DNA of 39,859 nucleotides from an uncultured Rhodospirillales bacterium (GTDB lineage Bacteria; Pseudomonadota; Alphaproteobacteria; Rhodospirillales; CAJXLG01), in contig CAJXLG010000003.1 in assembly GCA_913055885.1 (NCBI GenBank), positions 1 through 39,859 on the forward strand, given 5' to 3'. Shown here piece by piece: positions 31,168-39,606 of this stretch; the stretch's first letter is position 1, and every line of letters begins with the position of its first letter. The translations under genes were made by a program, and so were the position numbers. The notes below the pieces were generated by a model. That model did not search any database, had not been told where the DNA came from, and worked only from the letters and a program-made list of their open reading frames with translations.

Positions 31168-31572
31168 CTGGTTTTCCAGCTGGGCGGCCCAGAGCCGCCG
31201 CACCGGCAGCTCCGACGCGGTCACCTTCAGGCGCACCGTGCGCGGCAGAAGGGTCCGGGGGAAGGCCCCGAAATCCGCCTTTTCGGGAAGGCTCACCCCC
31301 TCGGAGGCCACCTCGGACACCACCTTTCGGGGCTGGCTGTCGGCGTCGAAGCGGGTGTCCCGCTTGAATTTCTTCAGGCCCGCCCGAAGGGTGTCACCGT
31401 CCTTTTCGGTCCGGAAGCCGGCGTCGTTGAGGGTACAGGTTGGGTGGAAATCCCCGGCGCCGTTATTGCGAATGGCCCGGGCCAGTTTTGCCCGCGTCCG
31501 TCGGGGTGGTGTAAGAGGTGAGCCGCCCCGCGCCCGCGTCACCCGAATAACCCAGTAGACACACCGGGACAT
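31168..31572 (-). pseudogene. Possible hypothetical gene or relict coding fragment between the two blocks
   Basis: Minus frame of the listed 30919-31572 ORF: TCTLNDAGFRTEKDGDTLRAGLKKFKRDTRFDADSQPRKVVSEVASEGVSLPEKADFGAFPRTLLPRTVRLKVTASELPVRRLWAAQLENQA, with natural-looking composition and GC-rich third positions. Below ~31100 the frame only shadows the PPTase gene, so the boundaries are approximate and no family was recognised. Confidence 0.25.
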
Positions 31573-31629
31573 TTCTCAGTGTCGCTACCGGACCAGATTC
31601 TGGTGTCGATTGACACGCGGAACGGGCCG

Positions 31630-33585
31630 TCAACGGCCGCGCTGGGGCCGGACGAAAACACCGTCCAGCCAAAGCCCATCCACTTCCTCTCCTGCACGAA
31701 AGAATGCCACAGCCTCTTCCGGCCGTTCCACAATAGGCTCGCCGGGCCCGTTGAGAGAGGTGTTAAGAAGCACGGGCACCCCGGTGCAGTCAGCAAACCG
31801 GCGCAACACAGTGGCGAAAGCTTCCGGGCTGTCATCAGCAACCGTCTGCACCCGGGCCGTCCCGTCGATGTGGGTGATCGCCGGCAGGGCGGGACCGTCG
31901 ATGACGCGTCCCGTGAACAGCATATAAGGCGCCGGTAACGGACAGCCGGCGAACCAGGTGTCCGCCGCGCCCGCCAACACCATGGGCGCGAGGGGCCGCC
32001 ATCCCTCGCGCCCCTTGATCCGATTGACGCGTGGCCAGTTGCCCGCCGCCCGTGGGTCGGCGAGCAGGGACCGGTGTCCCAGGGCACGCGGACCCATTTC
32101 GCTGGCCCCTTCGTACCAGGCGACCACACCGCCGCCGGCCAGAACGGCAACCGCGGCTTCCAGGGCGGCATCGCCGCGGTGAACGGTATAGCCAGCCTCC
32201 GCCGTTAACGGCGCCAGCGCGGCTTCCCTTCGGGCGGGTTCCGGCGGCGGCCCCTGATAGGGGCTGGGGCCCAAGCCGGCCGCGGCCGACCACGGCATCT
32301 CCAGGATTCCATGATACACCAGGAGGGCTGCCCCCAGCCCCAGCCCCCCGTCATCGCAGGCCGGCTCGACGAACGTGTGGGCGAAGCCGCTGCCCTGCGC
32401 CACGGCTGTATTCGCCGGGCAATTCAGGGCTGTGCCGCCGGAAAGGCAGAGAGCCTCAAGGGGGGTGCCATTGGCCGCCATCATGCGCCGGGCCGCATGG
32501 GCCGCCGCCACCATAGTGTCCTCGGTAAGGGCCTGGGTGCTGGCCGCGATGTCAGCGTTTACCGGATCGGTGATGCGATCAGGGTCGCCCACGGCCCCGG
32601 TTTCTCTTCCCAGATCCTCGGTACCGGCCAGACAGTGCCGCCACCACGCCTCGCGATAGTCCGCGGCGTCGGGGAAGCGGTGTACGAAGTCAGGCCAGTT
32701 GCCGACGAACCGGGTATCGTGGAAGCGGGGCCGCCCCCACGCGGCGAGCCCCATGAGCTTGCCGGCCGCTGTCGCCTGCCCCAGGTTGAGCCGCTCGCCG
32801 ACGGCGTCGTACAGCGGGCCGATGTAAAGGTGGTGGGGGGTCAGCGCGCGCAGCCAGCCATCCAGCCCCGCAAAAATCAGGCCGGCATTGTCTTCCCACG
32901 GGCGGGTGTAACCGTCATGGGTCAGGATAACGGCACGGGCATGCGGGGATTGATAGTACGACGAAGCCGCGTGGCAGTGGTGATGATCCAGCAGATAGGC
33001 TGGCCGTTCCACGCCGTCGAACGTGAAAACGGCGGGATAGTGGAAGCCGATCGGTTCCTCACCCCGCAGGCGGGCCCGCACATCCAGACCGGGCAGGTCG
33101 CCCAGGCCCGGCTCTGCTGTCCACGGAGAGACGACCGAGAATTGGTTCAGCCACCCGTGCCAGGCAATGGCCGCCGGATCCGCCAAATACTCGGGCAAAT
33201 AGTGACGATAGTGCGTCAGCCCGTTGTCCAGATAATAGCGCAGATTGCCGCCAAGGAAGGACGCCACACCCTTGCCGTGCGCCGCCAGTTCTTGCTCGAA
33301 CGCGCCCGGCGCGGCGTGGCCGCTGATCCGTCCCGGACGCAGGGCCGCACGGCCCTCGTGGAACAGCGCCAGTTCCTTGCCCTGGGTGGAGGTGATGGCG
33401 ACGGCATCGACGTCGTGGAAAGCCACCCCCGCCGCCGCCAGGGCCCGGTCAATGTGTCGCGCCCCGAGTCCCATGGCATGGCGTATCCGGTCGTGGCGCT
33501 CGCGCAGTACGAAAGCTGCCGGTCGCCCCGACCGCAGGACGACCACACTGGCATCATGTCCAAAATTCAGGCCCAGTATCACCAT
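31630..33585 (-). CDS. Carbamoyltransferase (NodU/CmcH/TobZ family)
   Basis: Start MVILGLNFGHDASVVVL at 33585. Family motifs: LDHHHCHAASSYYQSP, LSGGTALNCPANTAVAQ, YEGASEMGPRALGHRSLLADPR, REGWRPLAPMVL, PVLLNTSLNGPGEPIVERPEEAV. Confidence 0.93.
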   Translation of the reverse strand: MVILGLNFGHDASVVVLRSGRPAAFVLRERHDRIRHAMGLGARHIDRALAAAGVAFHDVDAVAITSTQGKELALFHEGRAALRPGRISGHAAPGAFEQELAAHGKGVASFLGGNLRYYLDNGLTHYRHYLPEYLADPAAIAWHGWLNQFSVVSPWTAEPGLGDLPGLDVRARLRGEEPIGFHYPAVFTFDGVERPAYLLDHHHCHAASSYYQSPHARAVILTHDGYTRPWEDNAGLIFAGLDGWLRALTPHHLYIGPLYDAVGERLNLGQATAAGKLMGLAAWGRPRFHDTRFVGNWPDFVHRFPDAADYREAWWRHCLAGTEDLGRETGAVGDPDRITDPVNADIAASTQALTEDTMVAAAHAARRMMAANGTPLEALCLSGGTALNCPANTAVAQGSGFAHTFVEPACDDGGLGLGAALLVYHGILEMPWSAAAGLGPSPYQGPPPEPARREAALAPLTAEAGYTVHRGDAALEAAVAVLAGGGVVAWYEGASEMGPRALGHRSLLADPRAAGNWPRVNRIKGREGWRPLAPMVLAGAADTWFAGCPLPAPYMLFTGRVIDGPALPAITHIDGTARVQTVADDSPEAFATVLRRFADCTGVPVLLNTSLNGPGEPIVERPEEAVAFFRAGEEVDGLWLDGVFVRPQRGR

Positions 33586-33589
33586 GGGC

Positions 33590-35140
33590 TCACGCCTCCT
33601 CTGCCCCGCCAGTGGCCAGTTGGAGCCACAAGCGTTTATACATGAACACGTGTGGCGCCAGACGCACCGCTTCGCCGGCCGCATGACATGCCTCGGCTGC
33701 CTGGCCCCGGGCCGCCAGAGCCCGGCTCAGGGCATACGCCGCTTCCGCGCGGCCGGGATGGGATGCGAACAGTTCCCGGGCCACGCCTTCCCCTGTTTCC
33801 GCGTCGCCGGAGTCCAGGGCCGCTTCCACAACAGCCAGGCGTTCCTGAACCCAGGCTTCGGTCAGCTGCTCCTGTACCGCCGCACTGTCCGGGGCGTTGG
33901 CGGCGGCCTGACGGGCGTGGCTGAGCGCCGCCGACGGCGCCCCGCGTGCGAGCAGGCAGGCGCACAGGTCCATACGGGTTTGCACGCCAGCCCGGCCGTC
34001 CGCTACCAGTCCTTCCAGGACCGGCTCTGCGGCCGCGAAAGCCCCGGAAGCCAGGAGCCGGTCGGCCAGCGCCCGGTCGGCGCTCCTGCCCTGCTGGGCT
34101 TCCAGGGTCTCGGCGGCTCGGTGGACGGCTGCTGCCCGATCGACGGCGGTGTCCACGTCCGGTCCCGGATCGGGAACCCATTGGCGGCCCGTCACGCCCT
34201 CGTGGTACAGGACGCCGTCCGGCCGACCCAGGTAGGCGCGGGCGACGGCGGCGTTACCGTTCGCCCACCGTGCCTGGAACGCTTCCAGGCTCTCCGGTGC
34301 CGGCGCCAGGACGGTGCCGTCGTTGTCGGACCCGACCCCACGCGCCGTCACGTTCAGCAACGCCTCGTGCCGTTCCGGCGTGGCCCGCGGCTCCATGAGC
34401 GGATACAGCGCATTGAAACGGCGCATGAAGGCCGTCGCGGGCGCATCCAGGGCAACGTTGGCGGCCGAGGTATTGGGAGCTTCCGGCAGCAAGGCCGCGG
34501 AGAGGCCCAGGCACGCGCGGAAGTCGCTCACCACGGACCCGCCCACAAGCGCGCCACGCTCGAAAAGCCGGATCCGCAGGTTCTCCCGGCCAAAGGCCGC
34601 CGCCCACCGGTCGAGTACCGCCTTCTGGTCGAAACAGAAGCGATCGGCCGCCCCGTTCATCCAGCGGTCGATGGCAAGGGCGGTATTGCCGCGCTTGACC
34701 TGCTGGCTGTATTCGCTCAGCAGGTAGGCGTCCTGGCGGCGCAGGTAGATGATGATGGTGATGGTATCGGCAAGCGAGGCCAGGAGCCCCTTGAGCCGGG
34801 CCATCTCGTGCGGCGCGGCCGGGGTCAGGCCCTCGTCCGACAGAATCAGGGCAGTGGCGCCGCTGTTCGCCGCCTCATCGTAGAATGCTTCGGAAAACCA
34901 AAGCCGGAAGCTTTCGATGTCCCCGAAACCGGCACCGAAAGCGGCCCACTCGCGGGGCTCCGCGGCCGCGGCCGCATCACGGGCAAAAAGAGACAGACGC
35001 CTGTGCTCCATGGTACCAAAGCCGGGCGTCCGGGGAACCAGCCACCCCGCCTCGCGCAGGGTATCGGCAGCGGCGGCGAGGGCGCGCTGCAATGCCGTGG
35101 ACCCCGTCTTGGGCAGGCCAACGTGAAGATAAACGTGCAT
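33590..35140 (-). CDS. Sulfotransferase-like protein with TPR-like C-terminal repeats
   Basis: Start MHVYLHVGLPKTGSTALQRAL at 35140: PKTGSTALQ is a PAPS 5'-phosphosulfate-binding-type loop. Later IIIYLRRQDAYLLSEYSQQVKRG. The C-terminus is Ala-rich helical repeats (ADRLLASGAFAAAEPVLEGLVADGRAG...). Confidence 0.72.
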   Translation of the reverse strand: MHVYLHVGLPKTGSTALQRALAAAADTLREAGWLVPRTPGFGTMEHRRLSLFARDAAAAAEPREWAAFGAGFGDIESFRLWFSEAFYDEAANSGATALILSDEGLTPAAPHEMARLKGLLASLADTITIIIYLRRQDAYLLSEYSQQVKRGNTALAIDRWMNGAADRFCFDQKAVLDRWAAAFGRENLRIRLFERGALVGGSVVSDFRACLGLSAALLPEAPNTSAANVALDAPATAFMRRFNALYPLMEPRATPERHEALLNVTARGVGSDNDGTVLAPAPESLEAFQARWANGNAAVARAYLGRPDGVLYHEGVTGRQWVPDPGPDVDTAVDRAAAVHRAAETLEAQQGRSADRALADRLLASGAFAAAEPVLEGLVADGRAGVQTRMDLCACLLARGAPSAALSHARQAAANAPDSAAVQEQLTEAWVQERLAVVEAALDSGDAETGEGVARELFASHPGRAEAAYALSRALAARGQAAEACHAAGEAVRLAPHVFMYKRLWLQLATGGAEEA

Positions 35141-36357
35141 CAGGCGACACGCTCCGCCAGCCCCCACAAAGCATCCATGAAAGCCCCATCGCCGTCCTCC
35201 CCGGCGGCCCGTGCCTCGGCCAGCACGTCGCGGGCTTCCGTCATCCGCCCCGCGCCGGCCAGCAGCCGCCCGAGCTGGGCCCACGCCTCCCCGTCCCCGG
35301 GGACGTCGGTCACACGGTGGCGCAGGATGGCGAGCGCCGGCTCAAGTTGTCCGTGCTCGGCGAGCCGGTCCCCCGTGCGCCGGGTGCCCCGGTCCAGGGT
35401 ATGCCGCGCCAGGTCCACCGTCAGCCGGACAACGGTATCCGTGTCCAGCGCCGTTTCGCTGCCCGTATGGGGAACCACGCGCGGAGCGGGAAAAGGGGCT
35501 GTCGCCCCGTTGCCGAAAAGACGGGCGTTGCCTTCCTCGAATCGGGCCATGAAAGCGTCCAGACGTGAAGCGGGCAGCCCGGGAACCGTCCCATCAGAGG
35601 CCGCTGCCAGGGCTGCCGCCATGCGGGTCCGCCCGTCGCTGTCGGTCGCGCCGGCGTCTGCCGTGCCGGCAACCGGCGCCCGCTCGTTCAGGCGGCGCAG
35701 AAAGGCCGTGGCCGCCGCGTCGGGGAGTGCGGCGGTATCGCCGGATGCTTCCGGGAGAGCGACGGGCAGGTCCAGATCCGGGGGCGTATCCGCCGGGCCC
35801 GTCAGGACATGCACGGCTTCCGCGCCGAACACCCGGGCCAGTCGTGTCCTCAAGGCTTCATAGTCGAGCGGCGGCATGGGCGCCGGGAGGGCGTCGGGGG
35901 ACGGATGGGGGCTCTCCGCCCGGTGGGCCAGGTCGGCGAGGTGGAGGGGGCTGCCCGCCGCCACCGTTTCCGGATAAGCGTGAAGCAACACGTCATCCTG
36001 GCGCACCAGGTGGAGACGCACCCGGATCCGGGTGGCCAGGGAAGCGAGGCCGTCGCGCACGCGGGCAAGGGCTGTGATGGACAGCCGCGCCAGGGCGCGA
36101 TCCGACAGGATCAGGCGCTGAGGCGCCGCCGCCTCGGTTTCCGCCATCAGGGCTGCCGGCGGCCGGCATTCCCGGCGCGAAGGCTCGCGCCCGCCGTACA
36201 AGGCCGCCACCCTGTGGCCCGCCTGCGGGAATCCTGCCTGCGTGGCGGTCGGATAGAGGATGCCGTGTTGCCGCAGGGCCTGGCGGCCTGCGCGCAAGCG
36301 TGCCTGGGTCCGGCGGGTGGCCGGACCGTCCACACCGATATGGAGGTCGATCACCAT
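35140..36357 (-). CDS. Degenerate sulfotransferase paralogue with TPR-like C-terminus (predicted non-catalytic)
   Basis: Collinear with the 33590-35140 product (ILSDRALARL vs ILSDEGLTPA; RVRLHLVRQDDVLLHAYPETV vs TIIIYLRRQDAYLLSEYSQQV; ATAFLRRLNE vs ATAFMRRFNA; SDGTVPGLPASRLDAFMARFEEGNA vs NDGTVLAPAPESLEAFQARWANGNA). The N-terminal loop reads VDGPATRRTQ instead of GLPKTGSTALQ. Coupled by TGATG to the next gene. Confidence 0.6.
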   Translation of the reverse strand: MVIDLHIGVDGPATRRTQARLRAGRQALRQHGILYPTATQAGFPQAGHRVAALYGGREPSRRECRPPAALMAETEAAAPQRLILSDRALARLSITALARVRDGLASLATRIRVRLHLVRQDDVLLHAYPETVAAGSPLHLADLAHRAESPHPSPDALPAPMPPLDYEALRTRLARVFGAEAVHVLTGPADTPPDLDLPVALPEASGDTAALPDAAATAFLRRLNERAPVAGTADAGATDSDGRTRMAAALAAASDGTVPGLPASRLDAFMARFEEGNARLFGNGATAPFPAPRVVPHTGSETALDTDTVVRLTVDLARHTLDRGTRRTGDRLAEHGQLEPALAILRHRVTDVPGDGEAWAQLGRLLAGAGRMTEARDVLAEARAAGEDGDGAFMDALWGLAERVA

Positions 36358-36395
36358 GGCTCGGGCACTTGTTCCCGTCCGTCGGCGGCCCCCGT

Positions 36396-36426
36396 ATTAT
36401 AGACACACTGGGAATGGCGCCGTCCA
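36396..36426 (-). promoter_or_regulatory. Candidate sigma70-type promoter for the sulfotransferase/carbamoyltransferase operon
   Basis: Minus-strand perfect TATAAT (36401-36396) ~39 nt upstream of the start at 36357; a weak -35-like TGGACG (36426-36421) with 19-nt spacing. Confidence 0.45.
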
Positions 36427-36603
36427 TGCGGTCGGCTCTGCCCATCGTGTCGGGCAACGGTGCCGTGCGATCCCTTTTCCGCCCACCAGGGCCCCGGCCA
36501 CGGTCGATCCGTCGAGCAATCGACACGAAACGGACGGCGCCCCGTCCCGGTCAGGGACGAAAGCCTGCGTGGTGACTGAACGCCCGTTTGAACGGAAAAG
36601 GCT

Positions 36604-37227
36604 TTAGCTGCCCGCATCCAGCAGGGCCGCCGCCTGTGTCCACGTGTGCACGCGTGCGTCAGCCGGCGCGTCGGGATGACGGCCGTGGGGGTCGTACAGC
36701 ACCCGGCGTACCCCGGCCGGGAAACCGGGTTCGGCGAACAGTTCCGGCAGGTCGTCCACAAAGGCGTCGGGCAGCAGGGCCGCGATACGGGCTGCTTTCG
36801 CACCGCGTGTGGTTTCCAGGAAGACGGCCCCGGCATCAAGGGCCGCGGCATCCATCACGCCGCTGACACGAAGCCAGGCCCGCGCCGCACCGTGCAGGTC
36901 ATGCCCCGCACCGTCCTGCGACAGTGCCGTGCGGTGACTTACCACCATCAGCCGCCAACCCGCCGCCCTCAGACGGGCCAGGGCGTCGAGGGCACCGGGG
37001 CAGGGCGTGGCAAGAGTCATGCGCGGCCCGTAGACACGCCCCTGCACCCGGGTCCAGGCGGTATTGCCGTGGGCGGCGCGCAGATGGTCGCGCAGGCCCG
37101 TCTTGTCGGACGGTGCATCAGGCGTGGCAAGGCCCATTTCCGTGGCAACCGCATGAAACGCTGCACCATAGCAGGCCAGGGTATTGTCCAGATCCACCCC
37201 CAGGCGCCGGGTGCCACCCCCCGTCAT
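36604..37227 (-). CDS. HAD-superfamily hydrolase
   Basis: Start MTGGGTRRLGVDLDNTLACYGAAF at 37227 (DxDxT motif I); later LMVVSHRT and DAFVDDLPEL. ATGA overlap with the upstream cupin gene. Confidence 0.78.
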   Translation of the reverse strand: MTGGGTRRLGVDLDNTLACYGAAFHAVATEMGLATPDAPSDKTGLRDHLRAAHGNTAWTRVQGRVYGPRMTLATPCPGALDALARLRAAGWRLMVVSHRTALSQDGAGHDLHGAARAWLRVSGVMDAAALDAGAVFLETTRGAKAARIAALLPDAFVDDLPELFAEPGFPAGVRRVLYDPHGRHPDAPADARVHTWTQAAALLDAGS

Positions 37228-37688
37228 CCGGTCCCTCGCTCGGCATGGCCGCGAAGATGGGCCAGAAAAGCCTCTCCCGCGGGCGTCCCCTCCGCCGGCG
37301 CCCACGGCGCGAAAGCGGTGCCGCCATAGGGGCCCGGCGCCGTTTCCAGGTAAACGGCGGCCTCGGACAAGGCAACCGCCGTATGCCAGGCCTGCGGGGC
37401 GAAATGGACCAGATGCCGTGGACCTCCGGCCTCCAGCACCGTGGCCGAAGCCAGCGCGCCCTCGGTCGTGAAGATCACCAGCGCCAGCCGGCCCGCCAGA
37501 ATGGTGTAGGTTTTGCCGTCCCCCGCTCCATGATGCGGTGGAACATACCCGTGGTTGGCAAGGGCGATCACCATCTGCTGCACCGGCTCGTTGTGGCTGT
37601 CGTGCAGGCACAGGCGTGTGCGGCCGCGCGGGTGGGCGCATGCCTGATACGCAAGGCGGTCGAACGTCGCCGCATCAACAACGGTCAT
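37224..37688 (-). CDS. WbuC-type cupin-fold protein
   Basis: MTVVDAATFDRLAYQACAHPRGRTRLCLHDSHNEPVQQMVIALANHGYVPPHHGAGDGKTYTILAGRLALVIF; the RLCLHDSxNEPVQxMxIAL....PHH...K pattern resembles WbuC-family cupins of O-antigen loci. Confidence 0.72.
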   Translation of the reverse strand: MTVVDAATFDRLAYQACAHPRGRTRLCLHDSHNEPVQQMVIALANHGYVPPHHGAGDGKTYTILAGRLALVIFTTEGALASATVLEAGGPRHLVHFAPQAWHTAVALSEAAVYLETAPGPYGGTAFAPWAPAEGTPAGEAFLAHLRGHAERGTG

Positions 37689-38785
37689 GCCGCCACCTCG
37701 CGCACCGCTTCCCCCACCAGGTCAGCGACGGAGCGGGCATCGTCGAGCGTCATCCCGGCGTGGACGGGCAGGCACAGGGCGCGGCCCGCCAGGGCCGCGG
37801 CACGCGGCGCATCCGTGATGCGTGCCCCAGCCAGTCCCGGCTGCGCCGGCAGATGGTCGCCCGCCCGGGTCTTGGCCTCCACCCCTTTCTGGGCAAGAGC
37901 CGCTTGCAGGGCATCCCGGGCGTCGTGCAGCACGGGGTACATGAACACTACGTCGTCCCTCTCCCGCGCCGTTACGGGCCGCGCCGCCGCGTCCGGCAAC
38001 GCCGCATCATAGGCGGCCGCCAGGGCACGGCGATGGGCGGCCGCGGCGGCCGCGCCGGGCAGGCGTTCCAGGAGGACGGCCGCCTGCACGGTGTCCAGGC
38101 GGCTGTTGAAGGCCGGCGTCACACAGGTCTCGCGATCCCGCATGCCGTTGTAGCGCAGGGTGCGCAGGGCCGCATCCAGGGCGGGATCGTCCGTCACCAC
38201 GGCGCCCGCTTCGCCCACGGCGGCGAGGACCTTCATGGGGTTCATGCTGAAACACGCCAGGTGTCCCCAATTGCCGGCGGGGCGGCCGTCGCGTTCGGCG
38301 CCGAAGGCCTGCGCGGCGTCCTCGATGAGCCACAGGGCCCGCCGGCGCGCCAGGTCAGCCAGGGTGTCCATGGCCGCCAGGCGGCCGTTGTAGTGCACCG
38401 GCAGCAGGGCCTTGGTGCGTGACGTCACCGCTGCCTCGGCCGCCGCCGGGTCCAGGGTCATGTCATCCGTCACGTCGACGAGCACCGGCGTTGCGCCCGT
38501 GACCAGCACCGCACCGGCCGTGGCCGGCCACGACAGGGCGGGGACCACCACCTCGTTACCGGGGCCGACGCCGGCCGCCCGCAAGGCGAGGTACAGGGCC
38601 GCCGTCCCGGAACCAGACCCCACCGCCGACCGCCGGCCGCACGCCTCGGCCATGGCTGCCTCGAAATCGGTCACCTCCGGGCCCAGCAGGAGTTGCCCGT
38701 GGGCCAGTACGCGGTCCATGGCCGCCGTGTAGCGGGCACGCTCCGCCGGATCGGTCACCGAAAGATCCTGGAAGGGATAGCGCAT
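37685..38785 (-). CDS. DegT/DnrJ/EryC1/StrS-family PLP-dependent aminotransferase
   Basis: MRYPFQDLSVTDPAERARYTAAMDRVLAHGQLLLGPEVTDFEAAMAEACG, GSGSGTAALYLALRAAGVGPGNEVVVPALSWPATAGAV, IEDAAQAFGAERDGRPAGNWG, FSMNPMKVLAAVGEAGAVV (PLP-Lys context). Confidence 0.93.
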   Translation of the reverse strand: MRYPFQDLSVTDPAERARYTAAMDRVLAHGQLLLGPEVTDFEAAMAEACGRRSAVGSGSGTAALYLALRAAGVGPGNEVVVPALSWPATAGAVLVTGATPVLVDVTDDMTLDPAAAEAAVTSRTKALLPVHYNGRLAAMDTLADLARRRALWLIEDAAQAFGAERDGRPAGNWGHLACFSMNPMKVLAAVGEAGAVVTDDPALDAALRTLRYNGMRDRETCVTPAFNSRLDTVQAAVLLERLPGAAAAAAHRRALAAAYDAALPDAAARPVTARERDDVVFMYPVLHDARDALQAALAQKGVEAKTRAGDHLPAQPGLAGARITDAPRAAALAGRALCLPVHAGMTLDDARSVADLVGEAVREVAA

Positions 38786-38865
38786 GGCGACAGAATAGCA
38801 GGTCGCGGGCCGCCGGTCACGGCGGAGGGTTGCCGCCGCCCGGGGGCCTCGGTTATCAAGGCTCC

Positions 38866-39531
38866 ATGGCCTTCGTCGATTTCCTGAGCAGCCACCACAA
38901 CCGCACCAGCCGCGACTATCTGGCGCGTGTGACCCAGGTGGACAAGGCGGCCTGCGCCGAGGTGGCCATCCAGTACGGCTACGATTACTGGGACGGCGAC
39001 CGGGCCTTTGGTTACGGCGGCTACGTCTACGACGGCCGCTGGTATGGCGTTGCCGAACGCATGGCCCGTCACTACGGCCTCGCGGAGGACGCCCGCATCC
39101 TCGACGTGGGCTGCGGCAAGGGCTTCCTGCTCTACGAGTTCACGCGCGTCCTGCCGCGGTGCACCGTGGCGGGGCTGGACATCTCGCGCTATGCCATCGA
39201 CAATGCCAAGCAGGAGGTGCGGCCACGTCTCGTGGCGGGGACCGCGGCCGAGCTGCCGTGGCCCGATGACAGCTTTGATTTCGTGGTATCCATCAACACC
39301 TTGCACAATCTTTATAATTACGACCTTTGGTCGGCCATTCTGGAAATCGAACGCGTGGGGCGCGGTCCGGCCAAGCATATCACCGTGGAATCCTACCGCG
39401 ATGAACGCGAAAAGGTGAACCTGCTCTACTGGCAGCTTACCTGCCGGGCGTTCCACACACCGGCGGAATGGGCCTGGCTTTTCGGACAGGCCGGCTATTC
39501 AGGGGACTGGGGCTTTATCTTTTTCGAGTAG
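38866..39531 (+). CDS. Class I SAM-dependent methyltransferase
   Basis: MAFVDFLSSHHNRTSRDYLARV...; ARILDVGCGKGFLLYEF (motif I), VAGLDISRYAIDNAK, LPWPDDSFDFVVSINTLHNL. ATG at 38866 after the 80-bp divergent spacer. Confidence 0.9.
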   Translation: MAFVDFLSSHHNRTSRDYLARVTQVDKAACAEVAIQYGYDYWDGDRAFGYGGYVYDGRWYGVAERMARHYGLAEDARILDVGCGKGFLLYEFTRVLPRCTVAGLDISRYAIDNAKQEVRPRLVAGTAAELPWPDDSFDFVVSINTLHNLYNYDLWSAILEIERVGRGPAKHITVESYRDEREKVNLLYWQLTCRAFHTPAEWAWLFGQAGYSGDWGFIFFE

Positions 39532-39606
39532 CGGGCCGCCTTGACGCCCCGTCTTACCATTCGTGAACATCGCAGGATCGTGCCGCTGGACGGGAAACCG
39601 TGATCC

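Noticed and set aside
31094-31558. Plus-strand 154-aa ORF after the PPTase
   Set aside because: Arg/Ser-rich translation with many AGG/AGA codons; the opposite frame looks more coding-like.
36540-36603. CCGTTTGAACGG inverted repeat downstream of the HAD gene as a terminator
   Set aside because: Only a 5-bp stem with a 2-nt spacer and no T-run in the transcribed direction.
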